Below are positions 1 through 7,847 of a stretch of DNA of 29,517 nt, in pieces. Numbering within the stretch: position 1 is the stretch's first letter; every line of letters begins with the position of its first letter. The notes beneath the pieces were generated by a model. The model made no database searches, was not told the origin of the DNA, and saw only the letters and a program-made list of their open reading frames with translations. Both the position numbers and the translations under genes were made by a program. The stretch comes from Planctomycetales bacterium (GTDB lineage: Bacteria > Planctomycetota > Planctomycetia > Pirellulales > Thermoguttaceae). The DNA is taken from positions 1 to 29,517 of the forward strand of contig SKOZ01000092.1 in the NCBI GenBank assembly GCA_007119795.1, read 5' to 3'.

Positions 1-936
1 AAGGCCGGCGTCGGAGATCTGCGTATCCGAGAGGTCCAGTGCAATCAGGTCTGGAATCTGTCGCAGGTGCACCAGCCCACCGTCCGAGATGCGGGTGCCG
101 CAAAGGCTGATCGTTCGCAAGTGCCAAAGGACGGCAAGTTCTCGAAGGCCCCGGTCGGTGACAAGGGTGTTATCGAGCTCGAGCCGATGCAGCCTTCGGA
201 ACGAACGGAGATGAATCAGTCCCTCGCCGGTAACGTCCGTAGCGTTGAGAAACAGACTCTCGATCTCCGTCATCTCGCGGAGGTGGATCAGGCCATCGTC
301 GGAGACGCCCGTTCCGGAGAGACTCAGACTCTTCAGCCGCGTCAGTGGCTCGATCTGAACGAGCCCCAAATCGGAGACGCTCGTACCGGCAAGGTTGAGA
401 TCTTCGAGATCGGCCATCCCCTGAAGAGAGGCCAGACCTTCATCGGAGATTCCTGTTCCGGCAAGAGCCAGGCTGCGCAACTGGGTCAGGCCTTTCAGTT
501 CGGCGAGACAGGCATCGGTGACGCTGGGGCTGTAAAGATGAAGGCTCTCCAACCGCGGCAGCCGCTTCAACTGCTCTCCGAGGACTCGAAAATCGACGTC
601 CTTTCCGGAGTCGGGTCGCATCACGACGGCGACGATGGCAGAGCGGCTCTCGTCCCGAAGAATGCTCGGTATCCACCGGGATTCGGCCAAACCTCGCGCG
701 AGACCGCTCCGGTCACCGTACTGGACCACTGCACCGAGCGACTCCAGTACGGCCGCCGCCCGACGCTCCTTTTGGACGCGCAGAAAGGCTGCTATACCCC
801 AGACCGCCGCAACAGCCAACACGACGACCAGCAGAATGCCCCCACCGGTCCGCCGCCAGCGGCGCTTCGCAGGCAATGGCATGCTTCGGCCCCTTGGGAA
901 GGAGTTATCCGTTTCCGGTATCCAGTCTTCAGACAT
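1..936 (-). CDS. Membrane-anchored leucine-rich repeat protein (C-terminus beyond window)
   Basis: I translated this frame by hand from the ATG at 936; it stays open to the window edge (312 codons). The N-terminus is short and basic (KRRWRR), followed by one hydrophobic helix at about residues 29-48 (GGGILLVVVLAVAAVWGIAAFL) that should anchor the protein in the membrane. From about residue 110 there are eight consecutive 24-residue repeats of the form L..L..L..L.L.GT.(I/V)SD.GL, for example LRSLALAGTGISDEGL. This is the LRR type expanded in Planctomycetes and usually read as a protein-interaction surface. The ligand is unknown. An alternative ATG at 882 keeps the helix; neither start has a convincing ribosome-binding site. 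The gene lies 134 bp downstream of the M42 peptidase on the same strand. Family call is firm, function is not. Confidence 0.85.
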   Translation of the reverse strand, partial: MSEDWIPETDNSFPRGRSMPLPAKRRWRRTGGGILLVVVLAVAAVWGIAAFLRVQKERRAAAVLESLGAVVQYGDRSGLARGLAESRWIPSILRDESRSAIVAVVMRPDSGKDVDFRVLGEQLKRLPRLESLHLYSPSVTDACLAELKGLTQLRSLALAGTGISDEGLASLQGMADLEDLNLAGTSVSDLGLVQIEPLTRLKSLSLSGTGVSDDGLIHLREMTEIESLFLNATDVTGEGLIHLRSFRRLHRLELDNTLVTDRGLRELAVLWHLRTISLCGTRISDGGLVHLRQIPDLIALDLSDTQISDAGL

Positions 937-1022
937 TGGAATGGAAACCGAGAAAGCACGGGTAGCGGCTGGCGGTCGGAACGCGGCCGATACCGGCGAA
1001 GTACCGCCTCCGAAGACGCAGC

Positions 1023-1068
1023 GTCTCCGTTTCTCCCCGTCCCCATGTCTCCGATTCTCCCCGTTCCC
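1023..1068. repeat. Two imperfect direct repeats, 24-bp period
   Basis: Two copies of GTCTCCGNTTCTCCCCGT start at 1023 and 1047, differing at the N (T or A) and by one T insertion near the end. They fill the gap between the M42 peptidase stop and the LRR gene. On the minus strand they read as GGGGAGA(A)NCGGAGAC-like purine-rich units. Origin unknown; too short to call a satellite. Confidence 0.6.
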
Positions 1069-1070
1069 GC

Positions 1071-2129
1071 TCACGGCCGGAAATCGGCCTCCTCGGGGAT
1101 CGACTCCACGAAGCGGGCCAGGAGGTCGGCGGCGCGGTCGATGTCTTCGAAGGAGATCACCTCGACGGGGCTGTGCATGTAGCGGTTGGGGATGCTCACC
1201 AGGCCTGTGGCCACGCCGGCGCGGTTGATCTGGATGGCGTTGGCGTCGGTACCGGGGGGGCGGCCCGCGGCGGCGAGCTGGTAGACGATGCCCTGCTCGC
1301 CGGCGGTGCGGACCAGGAGGTCGACGACCTTGTGGTTCATGTTCGGGCCGCGGTAGATCACCGGCCCCTTGCCGAGGGCCACCTCGCCCTCCTGCTTCTT
1401 GTCGATCGTCGGGCAGTCGGTGGCGTGGGTGACGTCGACGGCGATTCCCACGGCCGGGTCGATGCCGAAGGCGCTGGTGCGGGCGCCGCGGAGACCCACC
1501 TCCTCCTGCACCGTGGAGACGGCGTAGACGGCGCAGGCGAGCTTGTCGCGGTCGGCCCGCCGCAAGGCCTCGATGACCACCCACATGCCGCACTTGTCGT
1601 CCATCGCCGGCGCCGCCGCCAACTGGTTGGGCATTTCCCGGTAAGCCAACTCGACAGTTACGCCGTCGCCCACGCGGACCTGCTGCTCCGCCTCTTCCTT
1701 GCTGCGGGCGCCGATGTCCAGCCAGAGGTCCTTGAGCTTGGGGACCTGCTTGCGCTCCTCGTCGGTGAGCAGGTGGATCGGCTTGCGGGCGATCACGCCG
1801 AAGACCGGCCCCGACTGGGCCCAGATGGCCATCCGCTGGCCGATGAGCACCAGGGGATCCCAACCGCCGATGGCCTGCACGTAGAGGAAACCCTCGGCAT
1901 CGATGTGCTGCACGATGAGGCCGATCTGGTCGCAGTGCCCGGCGAGCATCACCCGGATGGGGGCGTCGGGGTTCTTCACCGCCATGAGATTGCCGTGCAC
2001 ATCCACCGTGATCGAATCGGCAAAGTCGGCGGCATAACCGCGGACCACCTCCTGAAGGGGGCTCTCGTAGCCGGAGGGGCTGGGGGTCTCGATGATTTGA
2101 CGGAAGAAGTCGCGGGGACCGGAATCCAT
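1071..2129 (-). CDS. M42 family metallopeptidase (glutamyl aminopeptidase/endoglucanase-like)
   Basis: A 352-residue cytoplasmic protein of normal length for family M42 (YsdC/FrvX/PepA type), whose members are binuclear zinc aminopeptidases that form large tetrahedral complexes trimming peptides. Expected ligands are visible: His65 and Asp67 in AGHCDQIG, Asp177/Asp178 in AMDDKCG, catalytic Glu209 and ligand Glu210 in QEEVGLRG, Asp232 in VDVTHATD, and His319 in NRYMHSPVE. The N-terminal PSPSGYE segment is also typical. The ATG at 2129 is preceded by GAGGAG at a good distance. It lies 28 bp downstream of the winged-helix gene, so the two are probably co-transcribed. Substrate specificity cannot be read from sequence; older annotations often call these 'endoglucanase', which is likely wrong. 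Confidence 0.93.
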   Translation of the reverse strand: MDSGPRDFFRQIIETPSPSGYESPLQEVVRGYAADFADSITVDVHGNLMAVKNPDAPIRVMLAGHCDQIGLIVQHIDAEGFLYVQAIGGWDPLVLIGQRMAIWAQSGPVFGVIARKPIHLLTDEERKQVPKLKDLWLDIGARSKEEAEQQVRVGDGVTVELAYREMPNQLAAAPAMDDKCGMWVVIEALRRADRDKLACAVYAVSTVQEEVGLRGARTSAFGIDPAVGIAVDVTHATDCPTIDKKQEGEVALGKGPVIYRGPNMNHKVVDLLVRTAGEQGIVYQLAAAGRPPGTDANAIQINRAGVATGLVSIPNRYMHSPVEVISFEDIDRAADLLARFVESIPEEADFRP

Positions 2130-2157
2130 GCGGGCGCTCCTCGGGGTTCAACGGGGC

Positions 2158-2379
2158 CTAACGAAGGGAGACGATGCGGCTGCGGCGGTCTTCCTCGATG
2201 ACAATCTTTCCCTCCCGGGCAAGCCAGCCGAGGGCCTGCATGGAGAGGTCGCGGGGTTTCCCGAGACGCTTGACGAGCTGGGAGAGGCTCATGGGCCCGT
2301 GGGCCGCCAGGGTGTGCCAGATCTCGCCTGCCGTTAGTCCGATCTGCTCCAGGCACGAGGGGGGGCCTGCCGTTGCCAT
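2158..2379 (-). CDS. Winged helix-turn-helix protein (DUF2582-like)
   Basis: A 73-residue protein that is almost entirely one winged-helix domain: IGLTAGEIWHTLAAHGPMSL opens it, followed by a helix-turn-helix (SLSQLVKRLGKPRDLSMQAL), and a wing strand (EGKIVIEEDRRSRIVSL) ends it. This matches the pattern of the DUF2582 winged-helix family, known mainly as small stand-alone proteins. I chose ATG 2379 because AAGGAG sits 8 nt upstream; a GTG at 2388 lies immediately against that site and is less likely. The gene precedes the M42 peptidase by 28 bp. It may be a DNA-binding regulator, but a target cannot be inferred. Confidence 0.75.
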   Translation of the reverse strand: MATAGPPSCLEQIGLTAGEIWHTLAAHGPMSLSQLVKRLGKPRDLSMQALGWLAREGKIVIEEDRRSRIVSLR

Positions 2380-2486
2380 TGGATGCACTCCTTAATCCGT
2401 TGGTGAAGAGGGCAGAGGCAAAACCCAGCCGGAGACGGCGTGCAGGCGTTCGCGCCGCCAGCCCTGCCCGACCCGGCAACGCCCCA

Positions 2487-2492
2487 ATATAA
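2487..2492 (-). promoter_or_regulatory. Possible -10 box for the winged-helix/M42 pair
   Basis: TATATT on the minus strand, about 108 nt upstream of the winged-helix start, in the divergent region 2380-2745. No good -35 is visible at 16-18 bp. The rest of this 366-bp gap holds a purine-rich tract (2505-2558) and a plausible ribosome-binding site for the HYExAFE gene. Confidence 0.3.
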
Positions 2493-2504
2493 CGGACCGT
2501 GTTA

Positions 2505-2558
2505 GGGGAAGACAGGGAAGGGGAGGAGAGACCAGGAGAAGAAGAAGAGGAGAGGGGT
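2505..2558 (+). other. Polypurine tract in divergent intergenic region
   Basis: 51 of 54 bases are purines on the plus strand, with only three C interruptions, in the spacer between the divergent winged-helix and HYExAFE genes. Such tracts can form triplex or altered helical structure. Whether it has a regulatory role is unknown. Confidence 0.55.
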
Positions 2559-2745
2559 TCCGCATGGATCTTTCCCATGAGGGAGACGGCACACCATTCG
2601 TCTCGGCTGCGCCGCCGGTCACCAGCCACAAGTCGCCAGCCATCCTGCCCGGCGCCCCGCCAAGCTCCGAAAACCGGAAACTACCTCCGGCTGTTGCCGA
2701 AACTGAACACGTGTTATCCTATGGAGGATTTCCGGGGAGGGGGCG

Positions 2746-3303
2746 ATGGCCGATCGCGACAACCACTACGAGGCCGCCTTCGAGGCCTACCTCCGCGCGC
2801 GGCGGCTCCCTTACGTGGCCGTCGACGAGGCGCGGCGGAGCCTCGCCGGCGACGGCACCTCGATCAAGAACCTGGACTTCATCGTCTCCACGCCGGGGTG
2901 GCTCACCTGGCTGATCGACGTCAAGGGCCGCCGCTTCCCTTCCGGGGAGCAGAAGCAGTACTGGAAGAATTGGACCAGCCGCGACGATCTGGCGAGCCTG
3001 GCGCGGTGGGAGGGGCTTTTTGGCAAGCGCTTCCGGGCCATCCTCGTCTTCGCTTACTGGATCGTAGGGGACCGATCGCCCCTCCCGGCCGGTCAGCTTT
3101 TTGCGCACGCCGGCGGGCTCTACGGCTTCGTCGCCATTCCCTTGGCCGACTACGCGCCCTTCGCACGACCGATCTCACCCCGCTGGGATACGGTGGCCAT
3201 GCCCGCAGCCCGCTTCCGCAGCCTGGCCCGTCCGGTCGAGCACTACCTGATCGCCGCCCCCCAGCACGCAGAGCCGGCGAGGGGTGCCCGGGGCCTGCCG
3301 TGA
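2746..3303 (+). CDS. HYExAFE family protein, PD-(D/E)XK nuclease-like
   Basis: A 185-residue protein starting at an ATG preceded by a GGGGAGG-rich ribosome-binding site. Residues 7-13 read HYEAAFE, the signature naming the HYExAFE family, which I know mainly from Planctomycetes. The order of conserved acidic residues looks like a PD-(D/E)XK nuclease fold: Glu9/Glu13 in the first helix, Asp44 in KNLDFIV, then IDVKGRRFP with Asp58 and Lys60, the usual D-x(13)-(D/E)xK arrangement. Trp residues after the core (YWKNWTSRDDL) are also conserved-looking. No partner gene is adjacent. The nuclease activity is inferred from the motif order; the biological role is not established. Confidence 0.8.
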   Translation: MADRDNHYEAAFEAYLRARRLPYVAVDEARRSLAGDGTSIKNLDFIVSTPGWLTWLIDVKGRRFPSGEQKQYWKNWTSRDDLASLARWEGLFGKRFRAILVFAYWIVGDRSPLPAGQLFAHAGGLYGFVAIPLADYAPFARPISPRWDTVAMPAARFRSLARPVEHYLIAAPQHAEPARGARGLP

Positions 3304-3425
3304 CGGTCCGCCTGCGATGCCCAGGCCCGGAAGCGATGATTTCCAGCGGCCCCTCCGGTGCGGAGGAGAGCGCGCGGCACTGGGCCCCGGCTGTCTCCGG
3401 AGCTTGGGGGCGAGGGAGGGTTCGA

Positions 3426-3445
3426 GGCGCCCCGCCTGGGGCGCC
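3426..3445. repeat. Perfect inverted repeat GGCGCCCC-GCCT-GGGGCGCC
   Basis: An 8-bp perfect stem with a 4-nt loop, 17 bp upstream of the TGCTATACT promoter element and 122 bp after the HYExAFE stop. It lacks a following T-run, so it is a weak candidate for a terminator; its position just upstream of a promoter would also suit an operator. Confidence 0.45.
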
Positions 3446-3461
3446 CTTGTCCATAAAGGTT

Positions 3462-3470
3462 TGCTATACT
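3462..3470 (+). promoter_or_regulatory. Extended -10 promoter TGCTATACT
   Basis: TGnTATACT matches the extended -10 form of a housekeeping sigma promoter. It lies about 62 nt upstream of the start of the Arg-rich protein gene, which is followed after 24 bp by the sugar isomerase gene, so it could drive both. No convincing -35 is seen, which fits an extended -10 promoter. Confidence 0.5.
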
Positions 3471-3532
3471 AGGCTCTAAGGTGACGAAGATGTCCACAGT
3501 GGCTTTGCCCATGGAGATTCAGTACGAATCCG

Positions 3533-4582
3533 ATGACCGACCAGGAAAAACACGACCATTGGGCGGACCTCGCCTCCGATTTGGGGGCAACCCCGCAGCC
3601 GCCCGCAGCGCAGAAGCCCGGCCAAACCCCCACAGAGGAGGTAGCCCCTTCGTCGGATCAGCCCACCGATGCGCAGCGCGCCGCCTCTTCCTCGTCGGCG
3701 ACCAGCCCGCAGGCGAGTGAGGGTCCGAAGGTGTCGAGCGGACTACTCGGTCCCCGGCGATCAAGTGGCTTGAAGGCGGCGGGCGTGGCGGCTCGACCTG
3801 CCTCGGATTGGGGGGTTGTGGCCGACCAACTGGGGCTTGCCCCTCCGCCCGAGGCGGTTCGCACGGAACCCCCCCGGACCTTGGCTGAGCCGGAGCCCAA
3901 GCGGTGGCTGCCGCCCGAGCCTACTCCGCCGCGAGATTCCGGTGCCCCGACCGCGCCGCCGGAAGCGGCTGCCGAGCAGGCGGAGGCCGTCTCGGCCAAG
4001 GCAACGGGCGAGGAGCGCCCGTCGGACCAGAAGAGGCGTCGCCGCCGGCGCACCCGCAAGCCGGAGAGAATCGAAGCGACCGCGGAAGAGACGGCCGCCC
4101 GCGCGGAGGCGTCTCCTGAAGCCGGCGGCGAAAGGGAGGAAGGTCCTGACGAAGAATCGGCCGCGCCTGGCACGCGCCGGCGCCGCCGGCGCTCGCGGCG
4201 CAAGGACGAAGCCGATGCCGAGCGGAGGCCAGCGGCGAAGGCGCAGCGTGCTAAGGGCGAAGAGGTGGACGAGGATGACAGCCTCGTGGAAGGGATCACC
4301 CTCTCTTCCCTCGACGACATGGCCGAGGTCCTCGACGAGCAGTCGGCCGCCAAGGAGGGGCAAGCTGACGACGACGAGGAAGAGGGTGCGGGGACAGAAG
4401 CAGCGGACGCCAGCGAGCAGGGGGCGGGCATGGCGCGACCGGCGCATCGCGGCATTCCCACCTGGCCGGAGGCTATCGACTTCATCATTTCGAAAAACCT
4501 CCAGAACCGCTCTGCCGGTTCGCGGGGAGGCGGTTCTCGCGGCCGTGGCTCGCGGCGCGGATCGGGCAACCGCCGTGGCTGA
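3533..4582 (+). CDS. Disordered Arg-rich protein with RGG-like tail
   Basis: A 349-residue protein dominated by low-complexity Pro/Ala/Glu sequence, so probably mostly disordered. It carries two arginine blocks (QKRRRRRRTRKPER near residue 165 and GTRRRRRRSRRKDE near residue 220), an acidic stretch (DDDEEEGAGTE), and a Gly/Arg/Ser tail (SRGGGSRGRGSRRGSG) like an RGG box. The only segment that looks folded is HRGIPTWPEAIDFIISKNLQ at about residues 305-324, just before the tail. I recall planctomycete proteins with this IP(T/S)W(P/E)EAI helix followed by a Gly/Arg tail. Nucleic-acid binding, probably RNA, is inferred from composition only. The frame is supported by the promoter upstream and the close downstream gene. 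Confidence 0.75.
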   Translation: MTDQEKHDHWADLASDLGATPQPPAAQKPGQTPTEEVAPSSDQPTDAQRAASSSSATSPQASEGPKVSSGLLGPRRSSGLKAAGVAARPASDWGVVADQLGLAPPPEAVRTEPPRTLAEPEPKRWLPPEPTPPRDSGAPTAPPEAAAEQAEAVSAKATGEERPSDQKRRRRRRTRKPERIEATAEETAARAEASPEAGGEREEGPDEESAAPGTRRRRRRSRRKDEADAERRPAAKAQRAKGEEVDEDDSLVEGITLSSLDDMAEVLDEQSAAKEGQADDDEEEGAGTEAADASEQGAGMARPAHRGIPTWPEAIDFIISKNLQNRSAGSRGGGSRGRGSRRGSGNRRG

Positions 4583-4606
4583 AGCTAAAGGCGAGGAACC
4601 CCACCG

Positions 4607-5440
4607 ATGCCCCCCTCGCGGCTGAGCGATTTCTCCCGGCTGTGCGTCCACACGATCACCACCCGTCCGTGCTCGATCGAGGAGGCCACGGAGCGGTTTT
4701 CGGCCGCAGGGGTGAGCGGAATCACCGTCTGGCGCCAGGCCCTCGAGGGCCGCGACCCGGCGGCCGTGGGACAGCAGCTCCGCGACGCCGGCATCTCGGT
4801 CGTCTCGCTCTGCCGGGGCGGCTTCTTTCCCGCCCTATCCGCGGCCGATCGCCGGAAGGCCATCGACGACAACCGCCGCGCCATCGACGAGGCGGCCGCG
4901 CTGGGGGCGCCCCTGATGGTGCTCGTCTGCGGCGCGGCGGTGGGGCAGCCGCTGGCCGACTCGCGACAGCAGATCGTCGATGGCATAGCTGCCGTGGTGG
5001 ACCAGGCGGCGGCGGCAGGCATCAAGCTGGGCATCGAACCGCTGCACCCGATGTACGCCGACACCCGCTCGGCAATCAACACCCTCCGCCAGGCCAACGA
5101 TGCCTGCGACGAGCTCGCCTCGCCCCACGTGGGCGTGGTGGTGGACGTCTACCACCTCTGGTGGGACCCCGAACTGCCGGACCAGATCGCCCGTTGCGGC
5201 CGCGCCGGGCGCATCTTCGCCTTCCACGTCTGCGACTGGCGGACGCCCACCGAGGACCTCCTCAACGACCGCGGCCTCATGGGCGAGGGATGCATCGACG
5301 TCCCCCAAATCCGCGGCTGGGTCGAGGAGCAAGGCTTCGACGGTTACATCGAAGTGGAAATCTTCTCAAACCGTTATTGGGCCATGGATCAGGGCGATTT
5401 CCTGAAGATGATCCAGGAGGCCTATCTGCGGAGCACGTGA
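4607..5440 (+). CDS. Sugar phosphate isomerase/epimerase (xylose isomerase-like TIM barrel)
   Basis: A 277-residue protein of the AP-endonuclease-2/xylose-isomerase-like TIM-barrel family, which includes sugar isomerases, epimerases and inosose dehydratase-type enzymes. Metal-binding residues fall at the expected strand ends: Glu144 in LGIEPLHP, Asp180 and His183 in VVVDVYHLWW, His207 in FAFHVCDW, and Glu251 in GYIEVEIFS. The gene starts 24 bp after the Arg-rich gene and is likely in the same transcript. A Gfo/Idh/MocA oxidoreductase follows 310 bp downstream on the same strand; this pairing is common in planctomycete and inositol/sugar catabolic loci. Substrate unknown. Confidence 0.88.
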   Translation: MPPSRLSDFSRLCVHTITTRPCSIEEATERFSAAGVSGITVWRQALEGRDPAAVGQQLRDAGISVVSLCRGGFFPALSAADRRKAIDDNRRAIDEAAALGAPLMVLVCGAAVGQPLADSRQQIVDGIAAVVDQAAAAGIKLGIEPLHPMYADTRSAINTLRQANDACDELASPHVGVVVDVYHLWWDPELPDQIARCGRAGRIFAFHVCDWRTPTEDLLNDRGLMGEGCIDVPQIRGWVEEQGFDGYIEVEIFSNRYWAMDQGDFLKMIQEAYLRST

Positions 5441-5657
5441 ACTCCCCGGAACTGCCCCCCCCTGGTCGGCCGATATGCCCTGCCGCAGTGCGGCAATGAC
5501 ATTGCGCATGCCGCGTTCGGGTTTTCGGTTAAGGCTGGACAACTGGCGGTTGCCCTGACCGCAGCGGCCCCCGCCCCGCTTTCACCTCAACGAGGAGAGG
5601 GCCGGCGCCGTCGGCGCCGATCCCGGCCTTGCGAGTGCCGCTCGTGCGCAAGTTGTT
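5441..5657. other. Intergenic stretch with GC-rich hairpins
   Basis: Between the isomerase stop and the promoter of the oxidoreductase I see no gene. Two small inverted repeats occur: TGCCGC-AGT-GCGGCA at 5481-5495, and a GGCGCC-GTC-GGCGCC pair near 5605. Neither is followed by a T-run, so termination is unproven. Confidence 0.4.
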
Positions 5658-5686
5658 TTGCCCGGTAGTCCGATCGCGTGTATACT
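5658..5686 (+). promoter_or_regulatory. Sigma-70-type promoter for the Gfo/Idh/MocA gene
   Basis: TTGCCC at 5658-5663 and TATACT at 5681-5686 are separated by exactly 17 bp. The likely start of transcription is near 5693, giving a leader of about 58 nt. The leader holds a strong ribosome-binding site, GGAAGGAG at 5734-5741, 9 nt before the ATG at 5751. Confidence 0.65.
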
Positions 5687-5750
5687 CGGGCCGTTTTCTG
5701 CGAGCTAAGGTGCGGTTTTCTTCTGCCAGCTAGGGAAGGAGCGGCTCTCA

Positions 5751-6902
5751 ATGAAGGTACACACGATCGGCGTGATCCTCAACGGCGTTACCGGGCGGAT
5801 GGGGACGAACCAGCACCTGGAGCGGTCGATCATGGCGATCCGCGCCCAGGGGGGCGTCCGCCTGGGGACCGACGAGACGATCGTCCCCGAGCCGATCCTC
5901 GTGGGCCGCAGCCCCGGCAAGCTCAAGAACCTCTGCGACCGCTACGGCCTCGAGAAGTACTCCACCGATCTCGATGCCGTCCTCGGCGACCCCGCCTATT
6001 CGGTCTACTTCGACGCCCTGACCACGAATCTCCGCGTGGAGAACGTTCGCAAGGCCATCGCCGCGGGCAAGCACATCTACGTCGAGAAACCGACCGCTAC
6101 GAACCTGGCCGACGCCATGCTCCTCTACCGCGAGGCGGCGGCTGCCGGGGTGAAGCACGGCGTCGTCCAGGACAAGCTCTGGCTGCCCGGTCTCATGAAG
6201 CTGAAGTACCTCATCGACACTGGATTCTTCGGGCGGATGCTGGCCGTCCGCGGGGAGTTCGGCTACTGGGTCTTCGACGGGCTCCGCCAGCCGGCCCAGC
6301 GGCCGAGCTGGAACTACCGCAGGGAGGAGGGGGGGAGCATCCTCATCGATATGTTCTGCCACTGGCGGTACGTCATCGACAACCTCTTCGGCGAAATCGA
6401 CGCCCTCGTGGCCTACGCCGATTCGCACATCCCCCAACGCGGCGACGAGGAAGGACGGCCCTACGCCAGCACCGCCGACGACGCCGCCTACGGCATCTTC
6501 CGCCTGACGGACGGGCCGGTCGTCCAGTTCAACTCCTCCTGGTGCACCCGCGTCCGCCGCGACGACCTGCTGACCCTCCACGTGGACGGCACCGACGGCT
6601 CGGCGGTCGCCGGCCTGCGGAATTGCTGGATCCAGCCCGACGCCGCCACCCCCAAGCCGGTCTGGAACCCCGACATCGAGCAGCCCATCGACTACTTCGC
6701 CGGCTGGCAGGAGATGCCCGACAACCGGGTCTACGACAACGCCTTCAAGGCCGAGTGGGAGCTGTTCCTGATGCACCTGGTCAAGGATGCCCCGTTCCCC
6801 TGGGACCTCCGCGAAGGCGCCAAGGGTGTCCAGCTTGCCGAATTGGGGATGAAGAGCTGGCAGGAGCAAAGCTGGGTGCCGCTCGCCGCGCTCGAAGGAT
6901 GA
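5751..6902 (+). CDS. Gfo/Idh/MocA family oxidoreductase
   Basis: A 383-residue NAD(P)-dependent oxidoreductase. The N-terminal Rossmann fold has GVTGRMG at 12-18, where the family usually has GxGxxG, and the family's EKP motif (Lys113) appears in YVEKPTATN. The C-terminal alpha/beta domain contains GGSILIDMFCHWRYVIDNLF, which occupies the usual place of the conserved catalytic (D/H)..H region. Members oxidise or epimerise sugars, inositols and related polyols; the substrate is not predictable here. The start is fixed by a strong ribosome-binding site and promoter. The nucleotide-binding motif is more DapB-like than usual. No predicted signal peptide, so probably cytoplasmic. Confidence 0.9.
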   Translation: MKVHTIGVILNGVTGRMGTNQHLERSIMAIRAQGGVRLGTDETIVPEPILVGRSPGKLKNLCDRYGLEKYSTDLDAVLGDPAYSVYFDALTTNLRVENVRKAIAAGKHIYVEKPTATNLADAMLLYREAAAAGVKHGVVQDKLWLPGLMKLKYLIDTGFFGRMLAVRGEFGYWVFDGLRQPAQRPSWNYRREEGGSILIDMFCHWRYVIDNLFGEIDALVAYADSHIPQRGDEEGRPYASTADDAAYGIFRLTDGPVVQFNSSWCTRVRRDDLLTLHVDGTDGSAVAGLRNCWIQPDAATPKPVWNPDIEQPIDYFAGWQEMPDNRVYDNAFKAEWELFLMHLVKDAPFPWDLREGAKGVQLAELGMKSWQEQSWVPLAALEG

Positions 6903-6973
6903 CACGGATTCCGCGGGCCCAACGCATCGAGTTGCGGCGGCAAGCATTCAGCCCCGAGGGGCGGCGGCGGAGC

Positions 6974-7624
6974 TCAGAGCCGCAGCATGTCGAACAGCGC
7001 CCGGGCGATGGCCTGGGGATCGCGGGCGATGGCCAGCACCTGGGCGAGTATCATCGCCGCCGCGACGATGAGGAGGCTGAATCCCCAGCGGTTCCGCGGC
7101 ACCTCGAAGTCGCTCAGGGCCGAGGCCAACGACTGCTCGAGCCGCCGCCAGCCCATATGGTTCTGGTGCGGTCCGCTGGCCACCAGGGAGACGTTCCGCT
7201 GCGCCACCTGTCCCTCGAGGTGGAACTGCACCCCCACGTTCGGGAGGCTCAGGCTGTCGCCGGCCCAGCGGGCGTCGGCGTCGAGCCGCAGGGCCACGTC
7301 GGCCAGGATCGGTCGCAGTTCGTCCGGGGTGATGTTGTAGATCACCAGCCGCGGGCGGACGAGCATGACCACCAGGAGCACCAGGAGGGCGTAGAGCGCT
7401 ACGAGCAGAATCCAGACGTACGCGCCGAAGACGATTGCCGCGGAGCCCGGGAAGAAGAGCTCCACCGGCCCAATGAGGATCAGGCCCGCCAGGGCTACCC
7501 CCAGCACCGCCAGATCGCGCACCCCGGAGACTACCAGGGGCCGGCGCGCGAGGTTGATCAGTCCCAGGAGCAGAAAGTAGACCGCCAGCGGTCCAAAGGC
7601 CACACAGAGCCGAAACGGGTCCAT
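6974..7624 (-). CDS. Four-helix membrane protein of unknown function
   Basis: A 216-residue protein from the ATG at 7624 (a GTG directly before it at 7627 is an alternative). Hydrophobic segments lie at about residues 8-27, 37-58, 64-92 and 180-200. Between the third and fourth helices is a soluble domain of roughly 85 residues containing TPDELRPILADVALRLDADA and a beta-rich part (NVGVQFHLEGQVAQRNVSLV). I do not recognise the family. It converges with the Gfo/Idh gene and lies 220 bp downstream of the ABC ATPase gene on the same strand; a functional link is not evident. Confidence 0.7.
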   Translation of the reverse strand: MDPFRLCVAFGPLAVYFLLLGLINLARRPLVVSGVRDLAVLGVALAGLILIGPVELFFPGSAAIVFGAYVWILLVALYALLVLLVVMLVRPRLVIYNITPDELRPILADVALRLDADARWAGDSLSLPNVGVQFHLEGQVAQRNVSLVASGPHQNHMGWRRLEQSLASALSDFEVPRNRWGFSLLIVAAAMILAQVLAIARDPQAIARALFDMLRL

Positions 7625-7847
7625 CACGCGCAGTCCTCATCGCAAACGAAGCTCCCCGCAGGCCGCTGCCCGGGGGCGTACCTGGCCGATTCTCCGGCCT
7701 GGCCGGATAGGTTCAGCATATCGGCTCGGCCGCCTCGCGGCCAGCCGCCGGCGGCGTTGGGACGACTATGGCCTCGGTGAAGCCCGACCGGAGCGACCCT
7801 CCGCGCCGAAAACGCCGCCCCCTCCTGAGACGTTTCACGCCGCACGG

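Noticed and set aside
67..1182. Long plus-strand open frame
   Set aside because: It is antisense to the LRR gene, whose minus-strand frame shows eight clean repeats; the plus frame has no recognisable domain.
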